Shown one piece after another: positions 35,465 through 43,673 of a stretch of DNA of 64,000 bases (positions within the stretch are counted from its first letter, which is position 1; every line of letters starts with the position of its first letter). The notes below the pieces were generated by a model. It was not told where the DNA came from and did not search any database. It saw only the letters and a program-made list of their open reading frames with translations. The position numbers were made by a program, and so were the translations under genes. The stretch lies in contig JAEWKH010000115.1 of assembly GCA_023386155.1 (NCBI GenBank), positions 1 to 64,000 of the forward strand. The letters run 5' to 3'. This DNA comes from Pseudomonadota bacterium (GTDB lineage: Bacteria > Pseudomonadota > Alphaproteobacteria > Rhizobiales > Beijerinckiaceae).

Positions 35465-36405
35465 GCCGGAGCCGGCACCGGAGCCTTCTTTCCGGCTCCC
35501 TCGATCCATCGCTTCTGCTTGGCGATCTCGGCCGCCATGAAATCCATGAAGGCGCGCACGCGGGCCGACTGGCGTAGGTCTGGATGGGTCAGAAGCCAGA
35601 GGCCCGCCGAGAAATCCGCGTTGATGTCCGAGAGGCGGACGAGATCGGCGTTCGAATCCGCGATGAAGCAGGGCAGGGGACCGATGCCGGTCCCCGCGTG
35701 AACCGCCTCGGACAGGCCGAGCACGGTGTTGACCTTGTAGACGATATTCTCCGGCGCCACGTGCTCGCGCACGAAACGGGCGACCTTCATGGCCGCCAGG
35801 TTGTCGCCGAGCGCGACCCAGTGCCGGTCGAACAGGTCGGCGAGGTTCACGTCGCCGGGATTCCGAACATCGGGAAAATCCGCCACCCGTCCGTAGATCG
35901 CCCAGGCAATCGTCGCCACGCGGCGTCCGACGAGCGTCTCCGGCGGATCGTCGGTGGCGCGGATCGCCACGTCCGCATCGCGCTTCGACAGGTTGAGCGC
36001 CTGGTTGGCGAGCACCACGTCGAGCCGCATCTCGGGACAGGCCGTGATGAAGCGGGCGAAGATCGGGGTCAGGAGGTGAACGAGCAGCGTGTCGTTGGTC
36101 GTGACCCGCAGCTCGCCGGTGGGCGCCACGGCCTGGCCCGCGAGCTTGCGCGTGAAGGCGGTGACGTTCTCGTCCATCTGCTCGGCGAGCGCCGACATCT
36201 CTTCCCCGGCAGGCGTGAGGACATAGCCCGTCCGGTGGCGCTCGAAGAGCTTGACCCCGAGATTGTCTTCCATCTGGCCGAGCCTGCGGAAGACCGTCGA
36301 GTGATTGACTCCGAGCCGCTCGGCCGCACCGGCGAGGCCGCCGGCCTCGGCGATGATCTTCACGAGCCTGAAATCGTCCCAGTCGAGATGCTGCTGCTTG
36401 GTCAT
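35461..36405 (-). CDS. LysR-family transcriptional regulator
   Basis: The 314-residue regulator has an N-terminal winged helix (DWDDFRLVKIIAEAGGLAGA, NHSTVFRRLGQMEDNLG) and a C-terminal LysR substrate domain beginning GELRVTTND. The ATG at 36405 is chosen since the HTH begins there; an upstream extension is unlikely. It is divergent from wrbA, and an inverted repeat with the proper spacing lies between them (36431-36458). It probably represses or activates wrbA and itself. The inducer is unknown, though a quinone or redox signal would fit the neighbour. Confidence 0.92.
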   Translation of the reverse strand: MTKQQHLDWDDFRLVKIIAEAGGLAGAAERLGVNHSTVFRRLGQMEDNLGVKLFERHRTGYVLTPAGEEMSALAEQMDENVTAFTRKLAGQAVAPTGELRVTTNDTLLVHLLTPIFARFITACPEMRLDVVLANQALNLSKRDADVAIRATDDPPETLVGRRVATIAWAIYGRVADFPDVRNPGDVNLADLFDRHWVALGDNLAAMKVARFVREHVAPENIVYKVNTVLGLSEAVHAGTGIGPLPCFIADSNADLVRLSDINADFSAGLWLLTHPDLRQSARVRAFMDFMAAEIAKQKRWIEGAGKKAPVPAPA

Positions 36406-36430
36406 GGGTTTGCATTCTCGCAAGAGAGGC

Positions 36431-36458
36431 CCTGCAAATCTACCACTGGTTTTGCAGG
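36431..36458. promoter_or_regulatory. LysR-type operator candidate between lysR and wrbA
   Basis: CCTGCAAA and TTTGCAGG form a perfect inverted repeat with a 12-base spacer. It lies 25 bases upstream of the regulator start and about 118 bases upstream of wrbA. The dyad and T...A spacing suit a LysR recognition site. Confidence 0.6.
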
Positions 36459-36576
36459 AGGGAAAGCTTATCCTCCAACGCACACAAGAGCGACAGGCGA
36501 TGGCCCTTCCGGCCCGGGCCATGCGAGGCCTGACGTCGATCGCTCCGAGTCTTCATCCCAACCGATTGGAGTTCAC

Positions 36577-37179
36577 ATGACCAAGGTTCTGGTTCTGTAT
36601 TATTCGTCCTGGGGCCATATCGAGCAGATGGCCTATGCCGCGGCAGAGGGCGCCCGCGAGGCCGGCGCCGAGGTCGCGGTGAAGCGCGTGCCGGAGCTCG
36701 TCCCAGCCGAGATCGCCCAGGCGGCCCATTACAAGACCGACCAGAAGGCTCCCATCGCCACCGTCGAGGAGCTGCCCGAATACGATGCCATCATCATCGG
36801 CACGCCGACCCGCTACGGCACCATGACGGCGCAGATGAAGAACTTCCTCGACCAGACCGGCGGCCTCTGGGCCCAGGGCAAGCTCATCGGCAAGGTCGGC
36901 TCCGTCTTCACCTCCACGGCGACCCAGCACGGCGGCCAGGAAGCCACCATCCTGACCACGCTGCCGGTGCTCCTGCACCACGGCATGGTGGTCGTCGGCC
37001 TGCCTTATTCGTTCCAGGGCCAGATGGGCGTCGACCAGATCCGCGGCGGCTCGCCCTACGGTGCTTCCACGGTGGCCGGCGGCGACGGCTCTCGCCAGCC
37101 GACCGAGATCGATCTCGACGGCGCCCGCTTCCAGGGCCGGCACGTGGCCCAGATCGCCGCGAAACTGGCTGCGAAGTAA
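36577..37179 (+). CDS. wrbA: NAD(P)H:quinone oxidoreductase WrbA
   Basis: The 200-residue flavodoxin-like protein performs two-electron reduction of quinones and so avoids semiquinone formation. Its start MTKVLVLYYSSWGHIEQMA holds the FMN phosphate loop. Further family blocks are GTPTRYGTMTAQMKNFLDQT and STATQHGGQE, and the C-terminal GGSPYGASTVAGGDGSR. The frame is open far upstream, but the family start is the ATG at 36577. It is transcribed divergently from the LysR gene. A terminator-like hairpin follows at 37207. Confidence 0.95.
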   Translation: MTKVLVLYYSSWGHIEQMAYAAAEGAREAGAEVAVKRVPELVPAEIAQAAHYKTDQKAPIATVEELPEYDAIIIGTPTRYGTMTAQMKNFLDQTGGLWAQGKLIGKVGSVFTSTATQHGGQEATILTTLPVLLHHGMVVVGLPYSFQGQMGVDQIRGGSPYGASTVAGGDGSRQPTEIDLDGARFQGRHVAQIAAKLAAK

Positions 37180-37206
37180 GACTTCACGATAACAGCTGAC
37201 TGAGAC

Positions 37207-37243
37207 AGCCCTCATTGCTGGCTACAATCCGGCGATGAGGGCT
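37207..37243 (+). terminator. Probable terminator after wrbA
   Basis: AGCCCTCAT and ATGAGGGCT form a nine-pair stem, with further pairing (GC/GG against CCGGC) toward the loop, and then TTGCTT. It lies 27 bases after the wrbA stop. Confidence 0.6.
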
Positions 37244-37390
37244 TTGCTTATCATGCCGACCTTCTGAAGCGATCCAGCTTCCCGTGCCGCACGATGTGTA
37301 TCGATAGAGCGCTGTCTCTTTGAAATTCGCTCTGCTGCTTCCGAGTGGGAGCAGATCGCCTTCTTCGGACGCTCGCCTGATTGAGCTGGC

Positions 37391-37780
37391 TCAAGGGAGC
37401 GGGACGAGGTCGAACTGGTCCCAACTCTTGAACGCCGGTGTTGTCTCAATACCGGACTTGCCGAAGTTGAAGCGAAGCGGTGTGCCGTCTTGGAATGCTT
37501 TCCCCCGCACGATGACTTCGTCGTTCTCGTCGATGAACCAGCACCCCTCTCCAAAGCCTCGACCTGTTCTAGGATCGAGATTGGCGGAAAAGGTTGAGAT
37601 GAGAACCGCGGGATATCCGTTCGCTCCAGAGCACATTCGGGCCGGGGCTGTCCGATCACTGAATTGGAACACGACGGCGATGTTGCCTTCGATGCGCACT
37701 GTTTTGATGGCGATCATCTCGGCCGAAGCATGCGTCGCCATCATCGCAAATGCAGCCGTAAACAGAAACCGGTTGAGCAT
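37391..37780 (-). CDS. Small exported protein of unknown function
   Basis: The 129-residue product has a signal peptide (MLNRFLFTAAFAMMATHASA, cleavage before Glu21) followed by a mostly beta-rich mature domain with two cysteines (RMCSGANG, EGCWFID) that may pair. The ATG at 37780 has GAGGACA before it; the longer frame to 37831 is unlikely. No family is recognised, and its base composition is slightly less GC-rich than its neighbours. It faces wrbA convergently. Confidence 0.65.
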   Translation of the reverse strand: MLNRFLFTAAFAMMATHASAEMIAIKTVRIEGNIAVVFQFSDRTAPARMCSGANGYPAVLISTFSANLDPRTGRGFGEGCWFIDENDEVIVRGKAFQDGTPLRFNFGKSGIETTPAFKSWDQFDLVPLP

Positions 37781-37894
37781 ATTGTCCTCGCGACCGTGAC
37801 GTAGCGGAACTCGAGGAGGGAAGCCAGACAATTAGCTGAATCGGTATGGAATTCCTGGTGAAGGCGGATTCATCGCCCTGACCGACCTTGATCT

Positions 37895-38884
37895 CTAGCG
37901 CTCCGCTGCGGCGCGCTTGAGGCGGTCGTTGATGGCTTCTCCCAGGCCGGCTTCCGGGATCGGACTCACCACAATGGTCGCAGCGCCCGACGCGTCGAGC
38001 CGCCTGAGATAGGAAAACAGATGAGCGGCGGCCTCCACGAGGTCGCCGCTTCTGCTGAGGTTCAGGGTGGCGGAGGCCTCGGCCGCACCCGCGGGAGGCT
38101 CGGCGCCGAAGAGCAGCGCGGCCTCGCCCGGCCGGATGCCCGTCGCGTTCAGGCGCACCTGCGCCCGCGGCGCATAGTGGGACGCGAGCATGCCCGGAGC
38201 GAGCGGGCTGGAGCCTGCCTCCGAACCCGTCTCGAGCTTTGCTCCAATCAGTGCTTCGATCGCTTCACGAGGAACGCCGCCCGGCCGGAGCAGGAGCGGG
38301 GTTCCGCCGAGGCACGACACGATGGTCGATTCGACGCCGACCTGGGCCGCGCCGCCGTCGAGCACCGCGTCGATGCGGCCGTCGAGATCGCCCAGAACAT
38401 GGTCAGCATCGGTCGGGCTCACCCGGCCCGAACGGTTGGCCGAGGGGGCGGCCACGGGACGGCCGGTCCGTTCCAGGAGCGCATGGGCGAGGGGATGGGC
38501 CGGGACCCGCAGGCCGATGCTGTCGAGGCCCGCGCGGGCGAGGTCGGAGATGGTGCAGGTCGGCGCGACCGGCACCACGAGGGTCAGCGGGCCGGGCCAG
38601 AAGGCTTCCGCCAGACGCGTCGCCACCGCGTCGAAGACACCCTGGCTGCGAGCCGTGGCGAAGCTGTCCACATGGGCGATCAGGGGATTGAAGCTCGGGC
38701 GCTCCTTGGCGGCATAGATCCTGGCGACCGCCTCCGCATCGGTCGCATCGGCGCCGAGGCCGTAGACCGTCTCGGTCGGAAAGGCCACGAGGCCGCCGCG
38801 CCGCAGGATGGCCGCCGCCTGGGCAAGGCCCGCCGCATCGGCCGCCAGACGCTCCGTTTGGCGCATTGACCCGTGATCGTTCAC
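37895..38884 (-). CDS. L-threonylcarbamoyladenylate synthase (Sua5/TsaC)
   Basis: This enzyme makes threonylcarbamoyl-AMP for t6A37 modification of ANN-decoding tRNAs. The 329-residue length, with a C-terminal extension, fits the Sua5 form rather than short TsaC. Motifs are GGLVAFPTETVYGLGADAT, AKERPSFNPLIAHV, APSANRSGRVSPTDA, and the SPLAPGMLASHYAPR linker that starts the Sua5 domain. An alternative start at residue 7 is possible. It is divergent from the acyl-CoA dehydrogenase. Confidence 0.93.
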   Translation of the reverse strand: MNDHGSMRQTERLAADAAGLAQAAAILRRGGLVAFPTETVYGLGADATDAEAVARIYAAKERPSFNPLIAHVDSFATARSQGVFDAVATRLAEAFWPGPLTLVVPVAPTCTISDLARAGLDSIGLRVPAHPLAHALLERTGRPVAAPSANRSGRVSPTDADHVLGDLDGRIDAVLDGGAAQVGVESTIVSCLGGTPLLLRPGGVPREAIEALIGAKLETGSEAGSSPLAPGMLASHYAPRAQVRLNATGIRPGEAALLFGAEPPAGAAEASATLNLSRSGDLVEAAAHLFSYLRRLDASGAATIVVSPIPEAGLGEAINDRLKRAAAER

Positions 38885-38990
38885 GTCTAAACTATCCTTT
38901 GTCCCATGGACATTTGCCCTTGCCGGGCGGGTTTAACGGCGCGAGAACACGCGTCAATATGAAAAGCCCCGTCATTGAGAGGAAACGTTG

Positions 38991-40769
38991 ATGACCTACC
39001 GCGCGCCTGTTCCGGACATTGTCTTTACCATGCGGCATGTGGCGGGCCTCGACCGGGCCGTGGCCGACGGTGTCTATGGCGATCTCTCCACCGACCTGGC
39101 CGAGACCATCCTGGAGGAGGCGGGCCGCTTCGCCAATGACGTGATCGCCCCCCTCAACCGCGAGGGCGACAAGCAAGGAGCGACCCTGAAGGACGGCGTG
39201 GTGACCACCGCGCCGGGCTGGAAACAGGCGTACAAGGCCTGGACCGAGGCCGGATGGAACGCGCTGCCCGGACCGGTCGACTTCGGCGGCCAGGGCCTGC
39301 CGACCCTGCTCAACTCGGCCTGCGTCGAGATGTGGAACTCCGCCTCCATGGCCTTCGGCATCGGTCCCGTTCTCACCATGGGGGCCATCGAGGCGCTCGC
39401 CCAGCATGCCTCGGACGACCTCAAGGGCCGCTATCTCGAAAAGCTCGTCTCCGGCGAGTGGACCGCGACCATGAACCTCACGGAGCCGCAGGCGGGCTCC
39501 GACCTGGCGGCGATCCGCTCCCGCGCCGAGCCCGCGGGCGACGGCACCTATCGCATCACCGGCCAGAAGATCTTCATCACCTATGGCGAGCACGACCTGA
39601 CCGACAACATCGTCCATCTCGTGCTCGCGCGCCTGCCCGATGCGCCTGCGGGCACGCGCGGCATCTCGCTCTTCCTGGTGCCGAAGTTCCTGAGCGACGG
39701 CACCCGCAACGACGTGCGCTGCCATTCCATCGAGCACAAGCTCGGCATCCATGCCTCGCCCACCTGCACGATGATCTTCGGTGACAACGGCGGCGCTACC
39801 GGCTGGCTGATCGGCGAGGAGAATCGCGGCCTCGCCTGCATGTTCACGATGATGAACAACGCGCGCCTCGCGGTCGGCCTGCAGGGGGTGGCGATTGCCG
39901 AGCGCGCCTATCAGCAGGCGCTGGCCTATGCGAACGAGCGCAGGCAGGGCCGCGCCATCGGGGCAGCGGAAGGCATGAGCCCGATCGCCGTGCATCCGGA
40001 CGTGCAGCGCAACCTCCTCACCATGAAGGCGCTGACCGTCGCGGCCCGCGCCATCTGCTACATGACGGCGGAAGCCATCGACCGCGCGCATCTCGAGGAG
40101 GATCCCGGGCGCCGCAAGCAGGCGAACGAACGCGCTTCCCTTCTGACGCCCGTGGCAAAGGCCTTCTCGACCGATATCGGCGTGGAGGTGGCCTCCCTCG
40201 GCGTGCAGGTCCATGGCGGCATGGGCTTCGTCGAGGAGACGGGCGCCGCGCAGCATCTGCGCGACGCGCGCATCGCGCCGATCTACGAGGGCACCAACGG
40301 CATCCAGGCCATTGACCTCGTCACGCGCAAGCTGCCGCTTTCCGGCGGCGAGACGGTGCGGGCTCAGATCGCATCCATGCGCGCCACCGTGGCGCGGCTT
40401 CTGAAGGAGGGCACGCCTGCTTTCGGCGCCCCCGCGCCGCGCCTGCGCGACGCCATCGAGAGCCTGGACCGGGCGACGAGCTACCTGCTGCAGGCGGTCT
40501 CCTCCAACGCGCAGGGCGAGGCCCTGGCCGGCGCCACGCCGTACCTGCGCCTCTTCGCGCTGGCGCAGGGCGGCGCGGCACTCGCCGAGATGGCGCTTGC
40601 GGCGAACGCGCAAGCCGCCGCCGGCGACAAGGATCCGGCCCATGCCGGCCGCATCGCGCTCTGCCGGTTCTTCGCGGAGAACATCGCCGTGGGCGCCAAG
40701 GGGCTGGAAGATACAGTGATGAGCGGTGCAGGATTCCTGCAGGATGCAACCCTGGCGCTGGCGAGCTGA
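38991..40769 (+). CDS. Acyl-CoA dehydrogenase with C-terminal extension
   Basis: The 592-residue flavoprotein belongs to the long acyl-CoA dehydrogenase group that includes DmdC-like enzymes. It has the flavin/substrate block WTATMNLTEPQAGSDLAAIR, the KIFIT segment, GGMGFVEETGAAQHLRDARI and IYEGTNGIQAIDLVTRKLP with the catalytic glutamate region. The last 130 residues form an additional acyl-CoA dehydrogenase C-terminal domain. The ATG at 38991 follows GAGAGGAAA. Electrons would pass by ETF to the ETF-QO at 2770. The following SDR gene starts five bases after its stop, indicating one operon. Confidence 0.93.
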   Translation: MTYRAPVPDIVFTMRHVAGLDRAVADGVYGDLSTDLAETILEEAGRFANDVIAPLNREGDKQGATLKDGVVTTAPGWKQAYKAWTEAGWNALPGPVDFGGQGLPTLLNSACVEMWNSASMAFGIGPVLTMGAIEALAQHASDDLKGRYLEKLVSGEWTATMNLTEPQAGSDLAAIRSRAEPAGDGTYRITGQKIFITYGEHDLTDNIVHLVLARLPDAPAGTRGISLFLVPKFLSDGTRNDVRCHSIEHKLGIHASPTCTMIFGDNGGATGWLIGEENRGLACMFTMMNNARLAVGLQGVAIAERAYQQALAYANERRQGRAIGAAEGMSPIAVHPDVQRNLLTMKALTVAARAICYMTAEAIDRAHLEEDPGRRKQANERASLLTPVAKAFSTDIGVEVASLGVQVHGGMGFVEETGAAQHLRDARIAPIYEGTNGIQAIDLVTRKLPLSGGETVRAQIASMRATVARLLKEGTPAFGAPAPRLRDAIESLDRATSYLLQAVSSNAQGEALAGATPYLRLFALAQGGAALAEMALAANAQAAAGDKDPAHAGRIALCRFFAENIAVGAKGLEDTVMSGAGFLQDATLALAS

Positions 40770-40773
40770 TCCC

Positions 40774-41625
40774 ATGAACCTCAAAGGAAAAACCCTCTTC
40801 ATCACCGGCGCCTCGCGCGGCATCGGCCTTGCCATCGGGCTTCGCGCTGCAAGGGATGGCGCGAATGTCGTCATCGCGGCCAAGACCGCCGAGCCGCATC
40901 CGAAACTTCCGGGCACGATCTACACGGCTGCGGAAGAGATCGAGGCGGCGGGCGGCAAGGCGCTGCCGCTCGCCGTCGACGTGCGCGACGAGGAGGCGGT
41001 GAAGGTCGCGATCGACACGACGGTCGCGACCTTCGGTGGCCTCGACATCGTGGTGAACAACGCGAGCGCCATCAGCCTCACGCCGACGCCGCAGACCGAC
41101 ATGAAGCGCTTCGACCTGATGCACCAGATCAACACGCGCGGCACCTACATGGTGTCGAAATACGCCATCCCTCATCTGGAGAAGGCGCAGAACCCGCACA
41201 TCCTCATGCTCTCGCCACCCCTGGACATGAGCGAGAAGTGGTTCGCGCCGCATCTGGCCTACTCGCTGGCGAAATACGGCATGAGCCTCTGCGTCCTGGG
41301 GCTCGCGGGGGAGCTGCGGGGCCGGGGCATCGCCGTCAATGCGCTCTGGCCGCGCACGACCATTGCCACCAGCGCGGTCCGGAACCTGCTCGGCGGCGAT
41401 GCGCTCGTGCAGGCAAGCCGCACGCCCGAGATCCTGGCCGATGCCGCCCATGCGATCTTCCAGAAGCCCTCGAAGACCTTCTCGGGCCATTTCCTCATCG
41501 ACGATGTGTTTCTGGCAGGCGAGGGCGTGACCGATTTCGAGAAATACCGGGTCGATCCGACGAAGCCCCTGGCGCCCGATTTCTTCGTTCCTGACGATAC
41601 GCCACCCCTGTCGTCCTTGCGCTAG
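40774..41625 (+). CDS. Short-chain dehydrogenase, HSDL2-like
   Basis: The 283-residue NAD(P)-binding protein has TGASRGIG (11-18), the NNAS box and the YSLAK catalytic Tyr/Lys pair. The long loop containing AKTAEPHPKLPGTIYTAAEE and the WPRTTIAT segment resemble the SDR group of hydroxysteroid dehydrogenase-like protein 2. Substrate is uncertain; coupling with the preceding acyl-CoA dehydrogenase suggests lipid catabolism. The TAG stop overlaps the first stem of the repeat at 41625. Confidence 0.88.
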   Translation: MNLKGKTLFITGASRGIGLAIGLRAARDGANVVIAAKTAEPHPKLPGTIYTAAEEIEAAGGKALPLAVDVRDEEAVKVAIDTTVATFGGLDIVVNNASAISLTPTPQTDMKRFDLMHQINTRGTYMVSKYAIPHLEKAQNPHILMLSPPLDMSEKWFAPHLAYSLAKYGMSLCVLGLAGELRGRGIAVNALWPRTTIATSAVRNLLGGDALVQASRTPEILADAAHAIFQKPSKTFSGHFLIDDVFLAGEGVTDFEKYRVDPTKPLAPDFFVPDDTPPLSSLR

Positions 41626-41705
41626 AGCATCGGATGGGATCTCATCCGATGCTCCACCCTTTGGAGAGCGCATCGTGCGAAAAAATGGACCCGGCTTTTC
41701 GCACG
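41625..41705. repeat. Tandem-hairpin repeat of the AGAGCATCGGA family, copy 1
   Basis: The first hairpin is GAGCATCGGATG/CATCCGATGCTC (12 pairs) and the second is CGTGCGAAAA/TTTTCGCACG, containing ATGGACCCGG. A related element is at 47271-47390. Position right at the SDR stop suggests it can also end transcription. Confidence 0.7.
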
Positions 41706-41817
41706 ACGCGCTAGGCGGATGGGCTTCACTTCTGCCGGGAATGACAGGAGGATCGCATGGGAGTACAAAACCTGCGTCGATCTGGAATAATATGGCTTCC
41801 AAGGGGCGAGAGCGCGC

Positions 41818-42813
41818 ATGATCGTAATCCACAAGCCGTCACAGGCGATCGGACCGATGGGGGAGTCCCTCGACCGACATGTTCTGCCGCCTGGAGAGCC
41901 GATCCCTGACGATGCCCTGTGGATCGACCTGATCAATCCCTCCCGCGATGAGGATAGACTTGTCGAGGCCCATCTCAGTATCGAGATCCCGACCAGGGAG
42001 GAGATGGCCGATATCGAGCCGTCCGAGATCCTCTATCACGAGAACAACGCGCGCTACATGACGGCCCGCGTCCTGTGCAGCTCCGACACCGAGAATCCAA
42101 AGCTCATCGACGTCTCCTTCATCCTGACGGAGAAGGCGCTCGTGACCGTCCGCTACGGCGAGCCGCGTTCCTTCAGCATGTTTATGGCCCGCGCCGTGAA
42201 GCCCGGCGGGTGCCGCCCTCTGCCCGAGGCCGTGCTCGACGGATTGCTCGAAACCATCATCGACCGTGCCGCTGAAATCCTGGGCGCCGTCGGGGCGCGC
42301 ATCGACCGCCTGTCGCAGGCGATCTTCGAGAACGAGAAGCAGGGTGCGCGCCGTGCCGCGTCATATCGCTTTGCCCTGAGATCCATCGGTCGCAAAGGCG
42401 ATATCATCTCCAACGTGCGCGAGAGCATGGTGTCGGTGGAGCGCATGCTGCTGTTCCTCTCCGCCAGCATGCCGCGGCCGCAGAAGACGCCGGGCTACAA
42501 GACCGAGTGGCGTACGGCGCTCCGCGACGTCCAATCCATCGAGGAACACGCGACCTTTCTCTCCAGCAAGGTTCAATTCCTGCTCGATGCCACGCTCGGC
42601 TTCGTCACCATGGAGCAGAACGATATCATCAAGATCTTCTCGGTCATGGCGGTGATCTTCCTGCCGCCGACCCTGGTCTCGTCGCTCTACGGCATGAACT
42701 TCAAGTTCATGCCGGAACTGGACTGGGAGTTCGGCTATCTCTGGGCAATCGCCCTGATGGTGCTCGCCGCCGTGCTGCCCTATCTGTTCTTCCGATGGAA
42801 GAGATGGCTTTAG
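41818..42813 (+). CDS. corA: CorA-family magnesium/divalent cation channel
   Basis: The 331-residue protein has a long cytoplasmic helical domain and two C-terminal membrane helices. The first ends in the signature YGMNF (conserved YGMN) after SVMAVIFLPPTLVSSL, and the second is LWAIALMVLAAVLPYLFF, followed by the basic tail RWKRWL. These are the pentameric CorA pore elements for Mg2+ (also Co2+ or Ni2+). Length and layout are normal. No Mg2+-sensing leader was recognised upstream, where a repeat (41625-41705) occupies part of the gap. Confidence 0.93.
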   Translation: MIVIHKPSQAIGPMGESLDRHVLPPGEPIPDDALWIDLINPSRDEDRLVEAHLSIEIPTREEMADIEPSEILYHENNARYMTARVLCSSDTENPKLIDVSFILTEKALVTVRYGEPRSFSMFMARAVKPGGCRPLPEAVLDGLLETIIDRAAEILGAVGARIDRLSQAIFENEKQGARRAASYRFALRSIGRKGDIISNVRESMVSVERMLLFLSASMPRPQKTPGYKTEWRTALRDVQSIEEHATFLSSKVQFLLDATLGFVTMEQNDIIKIFSVMAVIFLPPTLVSSLYGMNFKFMPELDWEFGYLWAIALMVLAAVLPYLFFRWKRWL

Positions 42814-42914
42814 AGCTGTTTCCACTTGCGTGGAATCATCTCTCTTTTTGGTCAGCGGCATTTTTTGACGGCGAACCGGAGCCACTTCGCCGAAAAATGC
42901 TTTAGGAGAGTGCC

Positions 42915-43664
42915 ATGTGCGGGCGCTATGCGATCACGCTCCCACCCGACATCTATCGTGACTTCTTCGGCTATTCCGAACAGCCGAATTTTCCGCCGCG
43001 CTACAACGTGGCCCCCACGCAGCCCGTGCCGATCGTGCTGGAAGATCGGGGCGAGCGGCACTTCATGCTGGTGCGCTGGGGCTTCCTGCCTTCCTGGGTG
43101 AAGGACCCGAAGGACTTTCCCCTCGTCATCAACGCGCGCGGCGAGACGCTGGAGACGAAGCCGACCTTCAAGGCCGCGCTGAAGCGCCGCCGCTGCATCT
43201 TCCTCGCCGACGGCTTCTATGAGTGGCGGCGCGAGGGGCGCGAGAAGACCCCGTTCCTGATCCGCCCGCGCAGCCGCAAGCCCATGCCGATGGCAGGCCT
43301 GTGGGAGACCTACAGCAGCCCGGACGGCGGCGAGATCGATACCGCCGCCATCGTGACGACCGACGCCAACGGCACGCTTTCCGCTGTGCACGACCGCATG
43401 CCCGTGATCCTCTCCGAGGACGACATCGCCGCATGGCTCGACGTGCGCGACGAGCGCTCCGACGTGATGCGCCTCGTGCGCCCCTGTCCCGACGACTGGC
43501 TCGACATGGTGCCGGTCTCCAGCCGCGTGAACAAGGTCGAGAACGACGATCCCGGCCTGATGGAGCCGCTCTCCCGGCCGGAGCCCGCCCCCGTGAAGGA
43601 GAAGAAGCCCAAGGCGAAGAAGCCGCTCTCCAGCGACGAGGACGAGCAGGGGCGGTTGTTCTGA
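42915..43664 (+). CDS. SOS response-associated peptidase (HMCES/YedK family)
   Basis: This protein forms a covalent thiazolidine crosslink with abasic sites in single-stranded DNA, shielding them. The 249-residue product starts MCGRYAITL, so Cys2 becomes the reactive N-terminus after Met removal. It has NARGETLETKP (Asn side-chain ligand), FYEWRREG (catalytic Glu) and HDRMPVIL (His). The lysine-rich C-terminal tail (KEKKPKAKKPLSS) is an extension. No SOS box was identified in front. Confidence 0.92.
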   Translation: MCGRYAITLPPDIYRDFFGYSEQPNFPPRYNVAPTQPVPIVLEDRGERHFMLVRWGFLPSWVKDPKDFPLVINARGETLETKPTFKAALKRRRCIFLADGFYEWRREGREKTPFLIRPRSRKPMPMAGLWETYSSPDGGEIDTAAIVTTDANGTLSAVHDRMPVILSEDDIAAWLDVRDERSDVMRLVRPCPDDWLDMVPVSSRVNKVENDDPGLMEPLSRPEPAPVKEKKPKAKKPLSSDEDEQGRLF

Positions 43665-43673
43665 ATTCCCGCG

